A stretch of 64,000 nt of DNA from Clostridiales bacterium (GCA_030446305.1 JASUSA010000003.1:1-64000); one strand, 5' to 3'; counted from the stretch's first letter, positions 18,867 through 29,784 are shown. The notes: generated by a model not told the origin, from the sequence alone. Numbers and translations: made by a program.

Positions 18867-19943
18867 TTATTTTGAAGTGCCATCCGTTGAAGATGCATCG
18901 TCAGAAGCGCCTTCATCTGTTGCGGCACCGTCTGTCGCACCCTCAGCCGGTGTTTCTGCATCTGTTTTCACTTTATCCATAAACGTCTCAATTGTTGCAG
19001 CCGATTTTAGTTCATCCATTTTATTGGCATAGTATTCATCAAATAAATCAGACTTAATTTGATCTTTATACGTGTTGATAACATCTTCGCTTTCGCCGGC
19101 TGCTATCATGCTGTTAACCGTTTGAATATCATCAACTTTAATGATGTGGTACCCATAATCTGATTGAACCGGATCGCTGACTTCACCAATAGGGAGGTTA
19201 AATGCAACATCTTCAAATTCAGAAACCATCACGCCGCGTGCAAAGTAGCCCAAGCTACCCCCTTCACTCGCAGAACCGGGATCAGTCGAATACTCTTTTG
19301 CCAAATCGCCAAAATCTTCACCTGCTTTAAGTTTTTCTTCAACGAGCTGTGCTGTTAAATCGTCATCGACGAGAATATGGCTGGCAGAAACTTGTACGGC
19401 ATAGTTTTCGTACATTGCATCCAATTTATCTGAATCTGCATCAATACTTTCGTTAATCAGTCGAGAGAATTCCGCTCTGATGAGACCGCCTTCTACTTGA
19501 TCTTTCAAGAACGCGTCATCGACGCCAAGTGTTTCATACAGCGCTTTCGTATCAGGGTCCTCTGCTAGCGACGCATTGAGATCATCTAGGTTTTTCGTTG
19601 CTTCATCTTGATCAACTGTAAAACCGGTTGAAAGCACATAAGCTTTTAACAGCGAATCTTGAACCAGCATTTCAACAATGTCTTCTTTGAGAATATCACC
19701 AAATTTTACACCGTCAAATTCGCGATCGAGTACATCGTCACCATAATTTTGTTTATAGGCATTTTCATACATTTTATAGAAAATGTTATAGGTATCAAGC
19801 GTGATAACAGTGTCGTTTACAACGGCCACTGCATTCTCAGTATCAATTGCCGGACTGCCATTATCCGTGGAATTACTGGAACATCCTGCCAAAAGCATCG
19901 CTGCCACCAGCATTACTACTAATAATCTCTTCATCATTGCCAT
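18867..19943 (-). CDS. Parvulin-type peptidylprolyl isomerase lipoprotein (PrsA/SurA-like)
   Basis: Lipobox MLLAGCSS; ASHILVDDDLTAQLVEEKLKAGEDFGDLAKEYSTDPGSASEGGSLGYFARGVMVSEFEDVAFNLPIGE; low-complexity acidic/Ala C-terminus. Confidence 0.92.
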   Translation of the reverse strand: MAMMKRLLVVMLVAAMLLAGCSSNSTDNGSPAIDTENAVAVVNDTVITLDTYNIFYKMYENAYKQNYGDDVLDREFDGVKFGDILKEDIVEMLVQDSLLKAYVLSTGFTVDQDEATKNLDDLNASLAEDPDTKALYETLGVDDAFLKDQVEGGLIRAEFSRLINESIDADSDKLDAMYENYAVQVSASHILVDDDLTAQLVEEKLKAGEDFGDLAKEYSTDPGSASEGGSLGYFARGVMVSEFEDVAFNLPIGEVSDPVQSDYGYHIIKVDDIQTVNSMIAAGESEDVINTYKDQIKSDLFDEYYANKMDELKSAATIETFMDKVKTDAETPAEGATDGAATDEGASDDASSTDGTSK

Positions 19944-20083
19944 GTTATTATCTCCTTAATTAAATTAATACCCAGAATGCAAATGCGTTTAAAACGGCTT
20001 CTCATAGCCACATCGTTGACGCGTATGCCGCACTGCTGCCTCACAACCGCTTAGCACGGCACTCTTTCTCTATCATACACATA

Positions 20084-23000
20084 CTAACTTAAATAGTCAC
20101 TATAAAAACTATATATGCTTTCAATAAATTTTTCAAGCATTGTTAATTGTTCTTCTTTATTTCTTAATCTGTTTGTAATTTTGATTTTAATGCTCAGTGG
20201 TACCCCAGCAAAGACACTGGCCACATCGCCTTTTTCAGCCATGACTTTTGCGAGGAACAACGGACTCACCACCGCGTCTTTGTGATATTTCAGCACAAAG
20301 TGCCGATCTGCTTCTGAAACTTCATCAATTTGCATTTCCTCACAAAGATATTTGATAAAGGCGATACGCATCAAATTCACAATGGATGTCGGCACCGTAC
20401 CAAATCGATCTTCAATCTCTTCGTATAGGCCATCGCATGCCTGGCGCGAATCAAGAGCGGCAATCTTTTTGTAAATTTCAATTTTGACCTGATGGTTGCT
20501 GATATACGCTTCAGGGATATAGGCATTGGCGGCAATGTCCACTTTTGCTTCACGTCGTTCTAAAACAATCTCACCTTTTTTCCGCAGCATGCTTTCTTCC
20601 AGCAATTTTACATACAGATCATAACCAATTGCCTCCATGTGCCCATGCTGCTGTGTCCCGAGCACATTTCCCGATCCTCTTATTTCCAGATCTCTCATGG
20701 CAATTTTAAACCCGGCACCCAGCTCTGTAAATTCTTTAATGGCCCTTAATCGCTTTTCTGCAATTTCACTGAGCACTTTATTTTCCTGATAAAAAATATA
20801 GCAGTACGCCAGACGGTTGCTTCGTCCGACGCGTCCCCTGAGTTGATAGAGTTGAGAGAGGCCGTATTTGTCACCGTCATTAATGATAATTGTATTGACG
20901 TTGGCAATATCGAGGCCGGTTTCTATAATCGTCGTCGACACGAGTACGTTAAATTCGTTGTTCATAAAGTCCAGCATAATGCGCTCAAGACGATGTTCAT
21001 TCATCTGTCCATGTGCAAATTGAACTTTTGCATCAGGTACGAGTTCGGAAATTTGCGCCGCTACCTGATCAATATCCGCAATGCGGTTGTGAACGAAATA
21101 GACTTGCCCACCGCGCTCAAGCTCCCTAATAATCGCCTCGCGCATCAAATAGGCATCGTACTCGACGACATAGGTCTGAATAGGATAACGATCCTCAGGC
21201 GGATCTTCGATAACACTCATGTCGCGAATGCCGATCATGGACATATGAAGCGTTCGGGGAATTGGTGTCGCCGACAGCGACAGCACGTCTATCTGCTCTT
21301 TGAGCATCTTGATTTTTTCCTTGTGCTTCACGCCAAACCGCTGTTCTTCGTCGATAATTAAAAGGCCTAAATCTTTAAAGATGACATCATTGGAGAGCAG
21401 TCGATGCGTCCCAATGATAACGTCTACCACACCGTTTCGAATATTTTCAATAATTTTATCCTGTTCTTTTTTGGATCGAAAGCGTGAAAGCATCTCTATT
21501 TTAGCCGGATATTTTGAAAAACGCTCAACGGTATTGTTGTAATGCTGCTGCGCCAAAATGGTTGTCGGCACGAGAATAGCAACTTGCTTTGAATTCAGCA
21601 CCGCCTTAAATGCAGCGCGAAGCGCCACTTCTGTCTTGCCGTAGCCAACATCGCCGCAAAGCAAACGTTCCATCGGGTTTCCCTTCTCCATATCACTTTT
21701 AATCTCTTCAATACACTTAAGCTGGTCTCGGGTCTCCTGATAGGGAAACATACTTTCAAACTCTTGCTGCCACTCATTGTCCGGATCGAATGCATACCCT
21801 TTTCGGCTCTTTCTTGCTGCATAGAGCTCAATGAGTTCATCTGTCATGTCTTCAATGGCTTTTTTTGCACGGCTCTTCGTCTTTTTCCACTCATTGCCGC
21901 CCAGTCGATTAAGCTTCAGTTTCTCTCGATCCGTCCCCATGTACTTTTGAACGACTCCGGCACTTTCGACCGGGATATAGAGGAAGTCATCGCCTGCATA
22001 TTTAATCTTTAAAAAATCTTTTTTTGACTGATCAATCTTTAATTGCTCAACGCCTAAATATTGGCCAATCCCATGACTTTCGTGCACGATATAATCACCG
22101 ACAGAGAGCTCGGAAAAAGCTTTTATCACCTTTGCATTTGACAGCTTTTTACGCTTAATGCGCTTGCCTTCACCAAAGATTTCATGCTCTGTCATCAAAA
22201 TAGCTTTAAAGGTATCGATCATAAAGCCCTGACCGGCAGTCCCTACCAAAGCAATGGCCTGACTGCTCATGATATTGGTTTGCGATGTGCCGGTGTCTAC
22301 GATCACGTCAAAATCCCGCATCTGGTCGATAAAACGCCTCATGCGTTCGTCGTCATTAAAGACAATGCCAATATGGTATCCCTTTAGCTTCCAATTTCTG
22401 AGGTCCATTGCGAGCTGGTCAAATTTGCCGAAATACTTTGTCAATTCTCTTGATGACAGTTTGATAATCTGTTCCGGTTCAAAATACTCCAGCTTCTTGA
22501 TAAGATGTTCTGAGATAAGCAACTGTTCACGTTTTAACCGAACCATTGTCTCCGCGTATTCGAAGACGCGGCCATACTGTTCAGCCACAACTTCACCGCG
22601 CTCTAGATAATCGCTGAATTGCCGGCTGTAGGCATCAATATACTGCTTAAGCCTCAGTAAATTCTGATTGTTGCCAACCAATACGACGATTGGCGAATTT
22701 AAATAATCTAAGAGGCTGTCCGACTTTTCATAGAACAGTGAATAATAGCGGTCAATTCCCTCAACGTAGGTGCGCTCTTGGATTTGTTCCAACATCGCTT
22801 CAAGTTTTTCACGGCGATTGCGCTTTTGATTTTTCATCAAAGCGCTCAGTGTATGAATAGCCCGTTCAATGCGCGCATCATCCAAGATGAGTTCCGTACA
22901 AGGGTAGATGCGAATGGCGTTAAATTTTTCAACAGAAGTTTGTGTTTCTATATCAAATGTCCGAATCGAATCAACTTCATCGCCAAAGAGCTCAATGCGA

Positions 23001-23566
23001 TACGGCAATTCAGCTAATGTTGAAAAGATGTCGACAATACCGCCCCTTATGCTGTACTGTCCTCTGCTTTCAACGATTTCTACGCGTTCATATCCGTATG
23101 CAAAGAGTTTTGAGCGAAGTATCTCAAGTGACAGCGGACTGTCCAAATCTAAATCAATATGCTGACGCTTTAGTACTTCTTTCGGTGGATATTTATAAGC
23201 CAAATTGTTAACAGAAGCACAGACAATTTTAGGCTGTTCATCAATCATGCCAAGCAGTGTTTCAATGCGCTCGTGTGCAATGTCATGAGAATGCGCCAGT
23301 GTATCAAACCAAACCATCTCACGCGTTGTCAGCAAGCGCGAATCGGCAATATGTTCCTGAGCGGCTCGTGCTTTTTGCTCATCTTCAAACAGCAGCAGTA
23401 CATCTCTTTCAAGTTTTTGTGAAAGCCGCTGTGCAATCCACTGCATCACAAAAATATCCGTTCCATGTACAAGGATCGGATTAATGCCTTCATCTATACT
23501 CTTTTCAATTTCAATGTACTCTTTGGAATGTTCAAAGAGGTTAATCAGCTGCTGCATAAGTGCCAC
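20084..23566 (-). CDS. mfd: Transcription-repair coupling factor
   Basis: UvrB-like N-term, RNAP interaction domain, helicase motifs GDVGYGKTEVALRAAFKA, DEEQRFGVKHKEKIK, QLRGRVGRS. Confidence 0.97.
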   Translation of the reverse strand: MALMQQLINLFEHSKEYIEIEKSIDEGINPILVHGTDIFVMQWIAQRLSQKLERDVLLLFEDEQKARAAQEHIADSRLLTTREMVWFDTLAHSHDIAHERIETLLGMIDEQPKIVCASVNNLAYKYPPKEVLKRQHIDLDLDSPLSLEILRSKLFAYGYERVEIVESRGQYSIRGGIVDIFSTLAELPYRIELFGDEVDSIRTFDIETQTSVEKFNAIRIYPCTELILDDARIERAIHTLSALMKNQKRNRREKLEAMLEQIQERTYVEGIDRYYSLFYEKSDSLLDYLNSPIVVLVGNNQNLLRLKQYIDAYSRQFSDYLERGEVVAEQYGRVFEYAETMVRLKREQLLISEHLIKKLEYFEPEQIIKLSSRELTKYFGKFDQLAMDLRNWKLKGYHIGIVFNDDERMRRFIDQMRDFDVIVDTGTSQTNIMSSQAIALVGTAGQGFMIDTFKAILMTEHEIFGEGKRIKRKKLSNAKVIKAFSELSVGDYIVHESHGIGQYLGVEQLKIDQSKKDFLKIKYAGDDFLYIPVESAGVVQKYMGTDREKLKLNRLGGNEWKKTKSRAKKAIEDMTDELIELYAARKSRKGYAFDPDNEWQQEFESMFPYQETRDQLKCIEEIKSDMEKGNPMERLLCGDVGYGKTEVALRAAFKAVLNSKQVAILVPTTILAQQHYNNTVERFSKYPAKIEMLSRFRSKKEQDKIIENIRNGVVDVIIGTHRLLSNDVIFKDLGLLIIDEEQRFGVKHKEKIKMLKEQIDVLSLSATPIPRTLHMSMIGIRDMSVIEDPPEDRYPIQTYVVEYDAYLMREAIIRELERGGQVYFVHNRIADIDQVAAQISELVPDAKVQFAHGQMNEHRLERIMLDFMNNEFNVLVSTTIIETGLDIANVNTIIINDGDKYGLSQLYQLRGRVGRSNRLAYCYIFYQENKVLSEIAEKRLRAIKEFTELGAGFKIAMRDLEIRGSGNVLGTQQHGHMEAIGYDLYVKLLEESMLRKKGEIVLERREAKVDIAANAYIPEAYISNHQVKIEIYKKIAALDSRQACDGLYEEIEDRFGTVPTSIVNLMRIAFIKYLCEEMQIDEVSEADRHFVLKYHKDAVVSPLFLAKVMAEKGDVASVFAGVPLSIKIKITNRLRNKEEQLTMLEKFIESIYSFYSDYLS

Positions 23567-23573
23567 CCTTATA

Positions 23574-24131
23574 TTAACCGTTAAACTGATTCATAGCGCC
23601 GTCAATATTGCCGCCGACGATCATTGCAACCGCTTTACCTGCGCGTTCAAGCGTCAGTGCCATTTCGGCCCATTCATCTTTACTGAAGCGGTTGAGCACA
23701 AAATCTCTTAAATCACCTCTGACGGGACTGCCAATGCCAATGCGTATTCTCGGAAACCCATCCGTTTGCAGAAGATAAATGATGTTGCGCATGCCGTTAT
23801 GCGTGCCTGCACTGCCTTTTTTACGAATTCTAAGCTTGCCAAATACCGTATCAATGTCATCGTAGAGCACAATGAGTTTTGTTTCGTCCACTTTATAAAA
23901 GTGCATGACGTCACGTACGGATTCGCCGCTGAGATTCATAAAAGTTTGAGGTTTGACCAAAACGACCTTTTCAGATCCAATATAGCCTTCCCCAATAAGC
24001 GCTTTAAATTTAATTTTATCTACTTTAATGCCGTGTGTTTCCGCTAGCTGATCTAATAGCTCAAACCCGACGTTATGCCTGGTGCCTGCGTACTTTTTCC
24101 CCGGATTTCCTAAACCAACAATAATGTACAT
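23574..24131 (-). CDS. pth: Peptidyl-tRNA hydrolase
   Basis: MYIIVGLGNPGKKYAGTRHNVGFELLD, TFMNLSGESV, GSAGTHNGMRNI. Confidence 0.97.
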   Translation of the reverse strand: MYIIVGLGNPGKKYAGTRHNVGFELLDQLAETHGIKVDKIKFKALIGEGYIGSEKVVLVKPQTFMNLSGESVRDVMHFYKVDETKLIVLYDDIDTVFGKLRIRKKGSAGTHNGMRNIIYLLQTDGFPRIRIGIGSPVRGDLRDFVLNRFSKDEWAEMALTLERAGKAVAMIVGGNIDGAMNQFNG

Positions 24132-24188
24132 GCATTTCTCCTTTTTTAAGCAACATCCATTATATCATAAAAAGCGTTTTTGCACATT

Positions 24189-24225
24189 AAAAAGCAAAAC
24201 AGTACGTTTTCTCGAAACGTACTGT
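24189..24225 (-). terminator. Terminator of prs
   Basis: Minus strand AACAGTACGTTTCGAGAAAACGTACTGTTTTGCTTTTT. Confidence 0.8.
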
Positions 24226-24245
24226 TCATTATTTCCCGCTAAGGC

Positions 24246-25199
24246 TTAATCAAAGAGTTTGCTGACAGAATCATTGTTGAATATTCTGCGAATGGATTCT
24301 GCAAATATCGGTGCAACTGACAGCGTCGTAATATTGTCCAGTGCACGCATCTCATCAGACAGATCGATGGTATCCAGTACGACGAGCTCTTTAATAATGG
24401 ATTCCTTAATGCGCGTCAGTGCCGGGCCTGAAAAGACACCGTGCGTACAGCATGCGTAGACATCTTTCGCCCCGAGATCTCTCAGTGCTTTGGCCGCATT
24501 GACAATGGTTCCCGCCGTATCAATCATATCGTCAATCAGAATGACGTTTTTATCTTTAATATCGCCAATAATATTCATAATTTCAGAAACATTGGCCATT
24601 GGTCTGCGCTTGTCAACAATGGCAATAGGTGCACCCAGCTTGTAAGAAAAATCTCTCGTACGCGTCACACTGCCAAGATCCGGTGAAACGACGACAAGGT
24701 CTTCAATATTGAGGCTTTTAAAATATTCTGCCAAGATTGGCACGCCAATCAAATGATCAAGTGGAATATCAAAATAACCTTGAATTTGTGAGGCATGAAG
24801 ATCCATTGTCAATACGCGGTCAGCACCAGCAGCCGTAATGAGATTCGCCACCAGCTTTGCTGAAATCGGGTCTCTCGCCTTTGCTTTTCTGTCTTGCCGC
24901 GCATAGCCATAATACGGCACAACTGCTGTTATACGTCCGGCCGATGCACGTTTTAGTGCATCAATGGTAATCAAGAGCTCCATTAGATAGTCGTTGACAT
25001 GTGGTATCGAAAAAGATTGAACGACAAAGACGTCGACACCTCTTACGGTTTCATTGATGTTGACGGAAATCTCGCCGTCGCTAAAAGTCTTTACCACGCT
25101 GTCTCCCAAAGGAATGCCCAGCTCACCGCAAATCGCTTTCGCGAGGTCTTGGTTCGCATTGCCTGAAAAGACCTTTATCCTTTTCCCCTTTGTATGCAT
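24246..25199 (-). CDS. prs: Ribose-phosphate pyrophosphokinase
   Basis: KVFSGNANQDLAKAIC, VVPYYGYARQDRKAKARDPISAKLVANLI, VLIDDMIDTAGTIVNAA. Confidence 0.97.
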   Translation of the reverse strand: MHTKGKRIKVFSGNANQDLAKAICGELGIPLGDSVVKTFSDGEISVNINETVRGVDVFVVQSFSIPHVNDYLMELLITIDALKRASAGRITAVVPYYGYARQDRKAKARDPISAKLVANLITAAGADRVLTMDLHASQIQGYFDIPLDHLIGVPILAEYFKSLNIEDLVVVSPDLGSVTRTRDFSYKLGAPIAIVDKRRPMANVSEIMNIIGDIKDKNVILIDDMIDTAGTIVNAAKALRDLGAKDVYACCTHGVFSGPALTRIKESIIKELVVLDTIDLSDEMRALDNITTLSVAPIFAESIRRIFNNDSVSKLFD

Positions 25200-25214
25200 T
25201 ACTGCCTCCTACAA

Positions 25215-26579
25215 TTATTTTTGATATTTTGAAGACCAATTGGTCTTGTTTTCCTGTCTCGCACGTGCAATCGCCAAGCTCTCCGGCGGAACGTCTTTTG
25301 TAATCGTCGATCCGGCTGCAATATAGGCGCCATCGCCAATGGTCACAGGGGAAATCAAGTTGGTATTGCATCCGATAAACGAATCGTCACCAACAGTCGA
25401 GATATGTTTATGACTGCCGTCATAATTGACAAAGACCACACCACATCCAATATTGACGCGTTTGCCCACAACGCCGTCTCCCACATAGGTTAGGTGAGAT
25501 ATTTTCGTATCATCGCCGATCGTGCTATTTTTGACTTCTACAAAATCACCAATTTTAACAGACTTTCCGACTTTGGACTTTGGCCTCAAGTATGCGTAAG
25601 GTCCGATATTAGACGAATCGCCAACTTCGGCTTCAATCAGCGTCGAGTGTTTGACCGAGACACAATTGCCAATTTTCGTATCCGTCATATCTGCATTTGG
25701 GCCAATGATGCAATCTTCTCCGATTACTGTTTGTCCCTTTAAAACGGTTCCCGGATAAATTGTGGTATCCATGCCAATCACAACGGATTTGCCAATCATT
25801 GTCGCCGCGGGATTGACAATCGTTACACCATTCATCTGATGCTTCCTTATAATAGCATCTTGCAAATAGTGCTCTGCCTGTGCGAGCTGAACACGGTCGT
25901 TAACACCCATGAGCGAATCCGGCCGATCGGAAACATAGGCGCCGATACCCATGCCGCGTCCAGAAAGGTATTCAAAAACATCGGTCAGATAGTATTCGCC
26001 TTGTGCATTTTCATTTTTCAGCGCTTCAAGACCTTCACTTAATGCCGATGCTTTAAACAGGCAAATGCCTGAATTAATTTCATTAATCAGCTGTTCTGTA
26101 TCATTCGCCTCTTTTTGCTCAACAATGCGATAAAAAGTGCCTTCGTCATTGCGAACGATCCTTCCATAGCCAGTTGGATCAGGCAGTACAGCTGAAATCA
26201 GTGAAGCGGCAAAATCGTTGCCACTATGGTAAGCGACAAAAGCATTGAGCGTTTCAATGTCAATTAGCGGTGTATCGCCATAAAGCACGAGCACATCGCC
26301 GCTGCCGAAATAGGTGGCAGCCATTTTCACGGCATGACCTGTCCCCAATTGTTCTGCCTGAACAGCCCACTTTACGTTTTTCTGCTCAAGCAGCGGCATT
26401 AGCTGTTCACGTTCATGACCAATGATGCAAATTGTGTCTTTGCTATTGAGCTGCTGTGCCAAGTCAATGACGTGCTCAAGCATTGGCGTCCCACACACTG
26501 CGTGGAGCACTTTATGCTTTTTCGACTTCATGCGTTTGCCATGACCTGCTGCCAAGATTAGCGTTACCAATTCATTCAT
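25215..26579 (-). CDS. glmU: Bifunctional UDP-GlcNAc pyrophosphorylase / GlcN-1-P acetyltransferase
   Basis: LILAAGHGKRMKSKKHKVLH, left-handed beta-helix hexapeptide repeats; ATG at 26579 with AAGGAG. Confidence 0.97.
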   Translation of the reverse strand: MNELVTLILAAGHGKRMKSKKHKVLHAVCGTPMLEHVIDLAQQLNSKDTICIIGHEREQLMPLLEQKNVKWAVQAEQLGTGHAVKMAATYFGSGDVLVLYGDTPLIDIETLNAFVAYHSGNDFAASLISAVLPDPTGYGRIVRNDEGTFYRIVEQKEANDTEQLINEINSGICLFKASALSEGLEALKNENAQGEYYLTDVFEYLSGRGMGIGAYVSDRPDSLMGVNDRVQLAQAEHYLQDAIIRKHQMNGVTIVNPAATMIGKSVVIGMDTTIYPGTVLKGQTVIGEDCIIGPNADMTDTKIGNCVSVKHSTLIEAEVGDSSNIGPYAYLRPKSKVGKSVKIGDFVEVKNSTIGDDTKISHLTYVGDGVVGKRVNIGCGVVFVNYDGSHKHISTVGDDSFIGCNTNLISPVTIGDGAYIAAGSTITKDVPPESLAIARARQENKTNWSSKYQK

Positions 26580-26755
26580 CCGCTTCTCCTTATCATTTGT
26601 TTTACCATCGAAGATTATATCACTTTTCACAAAAAAAACAAACCAAATTCGCTGTTTTTACTTAGTATATTGTATAAAATATTCATAACATGATGATAAT
26701 TGCCGGGCTCTTTTCCATTTGAATCCATTACATCGCTTACAGGTTTTCACCCATT

Positions 26756-26785
26756 GAAAAAGGCTGTTCTCAATTGAGATCAGCC
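26756..26785 (-). terminator. Terminator of spoVG
   Basis: Minus strand GGCTGATCTCAATTGAGAACAGCCTTTTT. Confidence 0.8.
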
Positions 26786-26840
26786 CCAGGATTAATTACC
26801 GTTGTTTCAACCCATTTGAAATGTGTTGAAACCGTTTTGC

Positions 26841-27131
26841 TTACCCTTCATAGTATTCGTCTTCTTCAACGCCGGACGCTTTTGCCTTTTCATACTCGGC
26901 AAAGATAATGTCCTGAATCATCGTCCTCGTCTCTTGATTAATTGGATGTGCGATGTCCCGATAGTCTGATTCCCCAACCTTCCGACTCGGCATGGCGACA
27001 AATAAACCGTTTTGACCTTCAATGACTTTAATGTCGTGAACGACGAAAGCATCATCAAATGTCAAAGAAACAACGGCTTTCATTTTCCCCTCTTCCCTCA
27101 GCTTGCGAATTCTTACATCCGTAATATTCAT
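26841..27131 (-). CDS. spoVG: Septation regulator SpoVG
   Basis: [51 protein letters not shown]. Confidence 0.96.
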   Translation of the reverse strand: MNITDVRIRKLREEGKMKAVVSLTFDDAFVVHDIKVIEGQNGLFVAMPSRKVGESDYRDIAHPINQETRTMIQDIIFAEYEKAKASGVEEDEYYEG

Positions 27132-27231
27132 CATAATTTCCCCCCTACTTATGCTGTGTACTAATTAATATTCGCTGTTTTTATTAAAAATCCTTCTTTT
27201 TTCCCAAATTATTTTAAGAATTTTCAGCTTT

Positions 27232-28053
27232 TTACAAATTTTCATAATTAGGATGAACGATAATCTCCCCTCGGTCATCAATATCTTCGTATTTTATCAG
27301 TGAAAGATACTTGTCCACCAGCTTTTTCGACGGTGTTACTGTCTCAAGCAGTACACAGACGCCGGCAACGCGGCAATCAAGTTCCTTGACGAGCTGCATC
27401 ATGCCCTTGGCTGTACCCCCAGCCTTCATGAAGTCGTCAACGATCAGGACATTTGAATCCTTTTTAATGGCATTCTTTGAAATATACATCGTCGACAAGT
27501 TGCCCGTGGAGCCGGAAATGTAGTTAATACTGATTTTCGATCCCTCTGTGACTTTATTTTCATGTCTGACGATAACGAGCGGCACATTAAGCCCCCTTGC
27601 TGTCATCATCGCAATTGGAATACCTTTCGTTTCAACTGTCAAAACATAGTCGATATGGTTATGATCGTCCGAAAACTTTTCCGCGAAAATATCACCAATG
27701 CCTTTTGTATACGCAGGATTATATAAAAGATCCGCCATGTACAAATAATTTCCCGGCATAATGCGTTCTGGTTTTTTTATGTCATTGCATATCTGCTCAA
27801 TTAAATTGATTTTGTCCTCTTTTCCCATCATCGGGACAAACTTTGCGCCCCCTGCTGCGCCCGCAATCGTAACAACCTTCCCTAAGGAAAGTTCCTCCAT
27901 GATTTTCTTCACAATAACAAGGTCTTCACTAATGGTTGATTTTGCTGAATTGAACATATTCGTGAAATAGTTTAATGTAAAGACTTTGTTCGGTGAATCA
28001 CATAGAATTTTGACAATTGCCCCAATCCGCTCATTACGTTTTAATTTGCTCAC
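27232..28053 (-). CDS. purR: Pur operon repressor-like PurR
   Basis: KLKRNERIGAIVKILCDSPNKVFTLNYFTNMFNSAKSTISEDLVIVKK...VTIAGAAGGAKFVP; PRT motif VLIVDDFMKAGGTAKGM; likely GTG start 28053 (ORF extends to 28119). Confidence 0.9.
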   Translation of the reverse strand: MSKLKRNERIGAIVKILCDSPNKVFTLNYFTNMFNSAKSTISEDLVIVKKIMEELSLGKVVTIAGAAGGAKFVPMMGKEDKINLIEQICNDIKKPERIMPGNYLYMADLLYNPAYTKGIGDIFAEKFSDDHNHIDYVLTVETKGIPIAMMTARGLNVPLVIVRHENKVTEGSKISINYISGSTGNLSTMYISKNAIKKDSNVLIVDDFMKAGGTAKGMMQLVKELDCRVAGVCVLLETVTPSKKLVDKYLSLIKYEDIDDRGEIIVHPNYENL

Positions 28054-28159
28054 GATATCACTCTCCGAATATTTATTGTGTATAAGTATAATTTTATTCG
28101 TTTTTAGCCAATTCTTCAATACCTTTTCATTTTTTTATTTCATGTTTTTTAAAATATGG

Positions 28160-28165
28160 TATAAT
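28160..28165 (+). promoter_or_regulatory. Putative extended -10 (TGGTATAAT) for murC
   Basis: aaaatatggtataatcatt about 30 bp before the murC ATG. Confidence 0.5.
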
Positions 28166-28197
28166 CATTATGACTTTTAGAGAACCGAGGTAATACT

Positions 28198-29580
28198 ATG
28201 ATTGATATAAACGCCATCACAAATGTGCACTTCATTGGCATTGGTGGTGTCAGCAACAGTGCCATTGCTGAAATTTTAAATCACAATGGCTACCACGTCA
28301 GTGGATCGGATATCAATGCTTCAACACTAACAGAACGACTTGCTGACAAGGGGATTGTCATCTATCGTGGTCACGCCGCAGAAAATGTTCAAGGCGCAGA
28401 GCTCGTCGTTTATACAGCTGCTGTAAGCGATGACAATCCGGAACTTCAATATGCGATGGCCAATAACATCCCCTGCCTAAGCCGCGCCGAAATGCTTGGT
28501 CAACTCATGCTGGGTTATGAAAAAACCATTGCCATATCAGGTACCCACGGCAAAACCACAACGACATCGATGCTCACACGCATTTTCAATGATCCTGCAT
28601 TTGATCCGACTTCTCTGATTGGCGGTGACTTTGCAGATATCGGCAGCAACGTACGCATCGGTAAAGGTGATATTTTCATTACCGAAGCCTGCGAATATAA
28701 AGAAAGCTTTTTATCATTCTATCCATCTATCGGCATTATTCTAAACGTCGACGAAGATCATTTAGACTATTACCGAGATCTCGATCATATTGCAAGTGCC
28801 TTTGTGAAGTTCGCCTCCAATATCCACGAAGACGGCCTTTTGGTCATCAATGGCGATGATTTTAATTCACGTAAAGTGCGCACTGCATATAAGGGCAAAT
28901 ATCTCACTTATGGCATCAATATGGCTTGCGATTTCATGGCTAAAAATATCATTTACAATAATTATGGCTACCCCACTTTTGATATCTATGAGAACGATGC
29001 GTTTATTACAAAATTAAGTCTTTCCATTCCGGGTCAACACAACATCTACAATGCATTAGCTGCGTTTGCAGCCGCAATGCAGTTGACGACAGATGTTGAA
29101 GCCGTCATCACCAGACTCGCTTCCTTCCGAAATGCCAACCGCCGTTTTGAACGCATTGGCGAGCACGAAGGGGTTCTGCTGGTTGACGATTACGCACATC
29201 ATCCTATGGAAATTAGAGCTACCCTTGATGCCGCTGCCAGAATGGCCAGCATCAAACGCATTCGCGTTGCATTTCAGCCTCATACGTATTCACGCACCAA
29301 GGAGCTTTTACACGCTTTTTCAGGCGCTTTTACAAATGCAGATGAAGTGATTGTCACAGATATCTACGCCGCAAGGGAAAAAGACCCCGGCGATATTCAT
29401 GCGAGGGATCTCGTAAAAGCATTGCAGGCAGAAGGTGTAAATGCTCAGTACATTGAGACATTTGATGCAATTGAAGCACACTTTGCCGCTACAGCCAAAG
29501 AAGGCGACCTCATTATGTCTGTTGGCGCCGGCGATATCTATAAAATCACACATGCTTTGGCACACCAGTGGCACGTTTAG
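28198..29580 (+). CDS. murC: UDP-N-acetylmuramate--L-alanine ligase
   Basis: VHFIGIGGVSNSAIAEIL, AISGTHGKTTTTSM, VDDYAHHPMEIRATL. Confidence 0.96.
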   Translation: MIDINAITNVHFIGIGGVSNSAIAEILNHNGYHVSGSDINASTLTERLADKGIVIYRGHAAENVQGAELVVYTAAVSDDNPELQYAMANNIPCLSRAEMLGQLMLGYEKTIAISGTHGKTTTTSMLTRIFNDPAFDPTSLIGGDFADIGSNVRIGKGDIFITEACEYKESFLSFYPSIGIILNVDEDHLDYYRDLDHIASAFVKFASNIHEDGLLVINGDDFNSRKVRTAYKGKYLTYGINMACDFMAKNIIYNNYGYPTFDIYENDAFITKLSLSIPGQHNIYNALAAFAAAMQLTTDVEAVITRLASFRNANRRFERIGEHEGVLLVDDYAHHPMEIRATLDAAARMASIKRIRVAFQPHTYSRTKELLHAFSGAFTNADEVIVTDIYAAREKDPGDIHARDLVKALQAEGVNAQYIETFDAIEAHFAATAKEGDLIMSVGAGDIYKITHALAHQWHV

Positions 29581-29620
29581 GAAGCCGCAACAAGCACAGG
29601 GTAAACATCGTATCATAACA

Positions 29621-29676
29621 AAAGCTTATGTTTCGTGGACAAAGCGTCCACTTAACATAAGCTTTCTATTTTTTTG
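29621..29676 (+). terminator. Terminator of murC
   Basis: aaagcttatgtt-tc-gtggac-aaagc-gtccac-tt-aacataagcttt-ctattttttt. Confidence 0.85.
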
Positions 29677-29687
29677 CGATAAATAGT

Positions 29688-29765
29688 ATCGCCGTTTTTA
29701 GTTTTAATGGTTTCTATTTTTATTGGTTTATACTTTTATCGTTTTATCTTTTAGCGATTTTTGTC
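29688..29765. repeat. T-rich (A-rich on minus) degenerate short-period tract downstream of the LCP gene
   Basis: gtttttagttttaatggtttctatttttattggtttatacttttatcgttttatcttttagcgatttttgtcatttt. Confidence 0.45.
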
Positions 29766-29784
29766 ATTTTGCAGGTGTCGCTTA

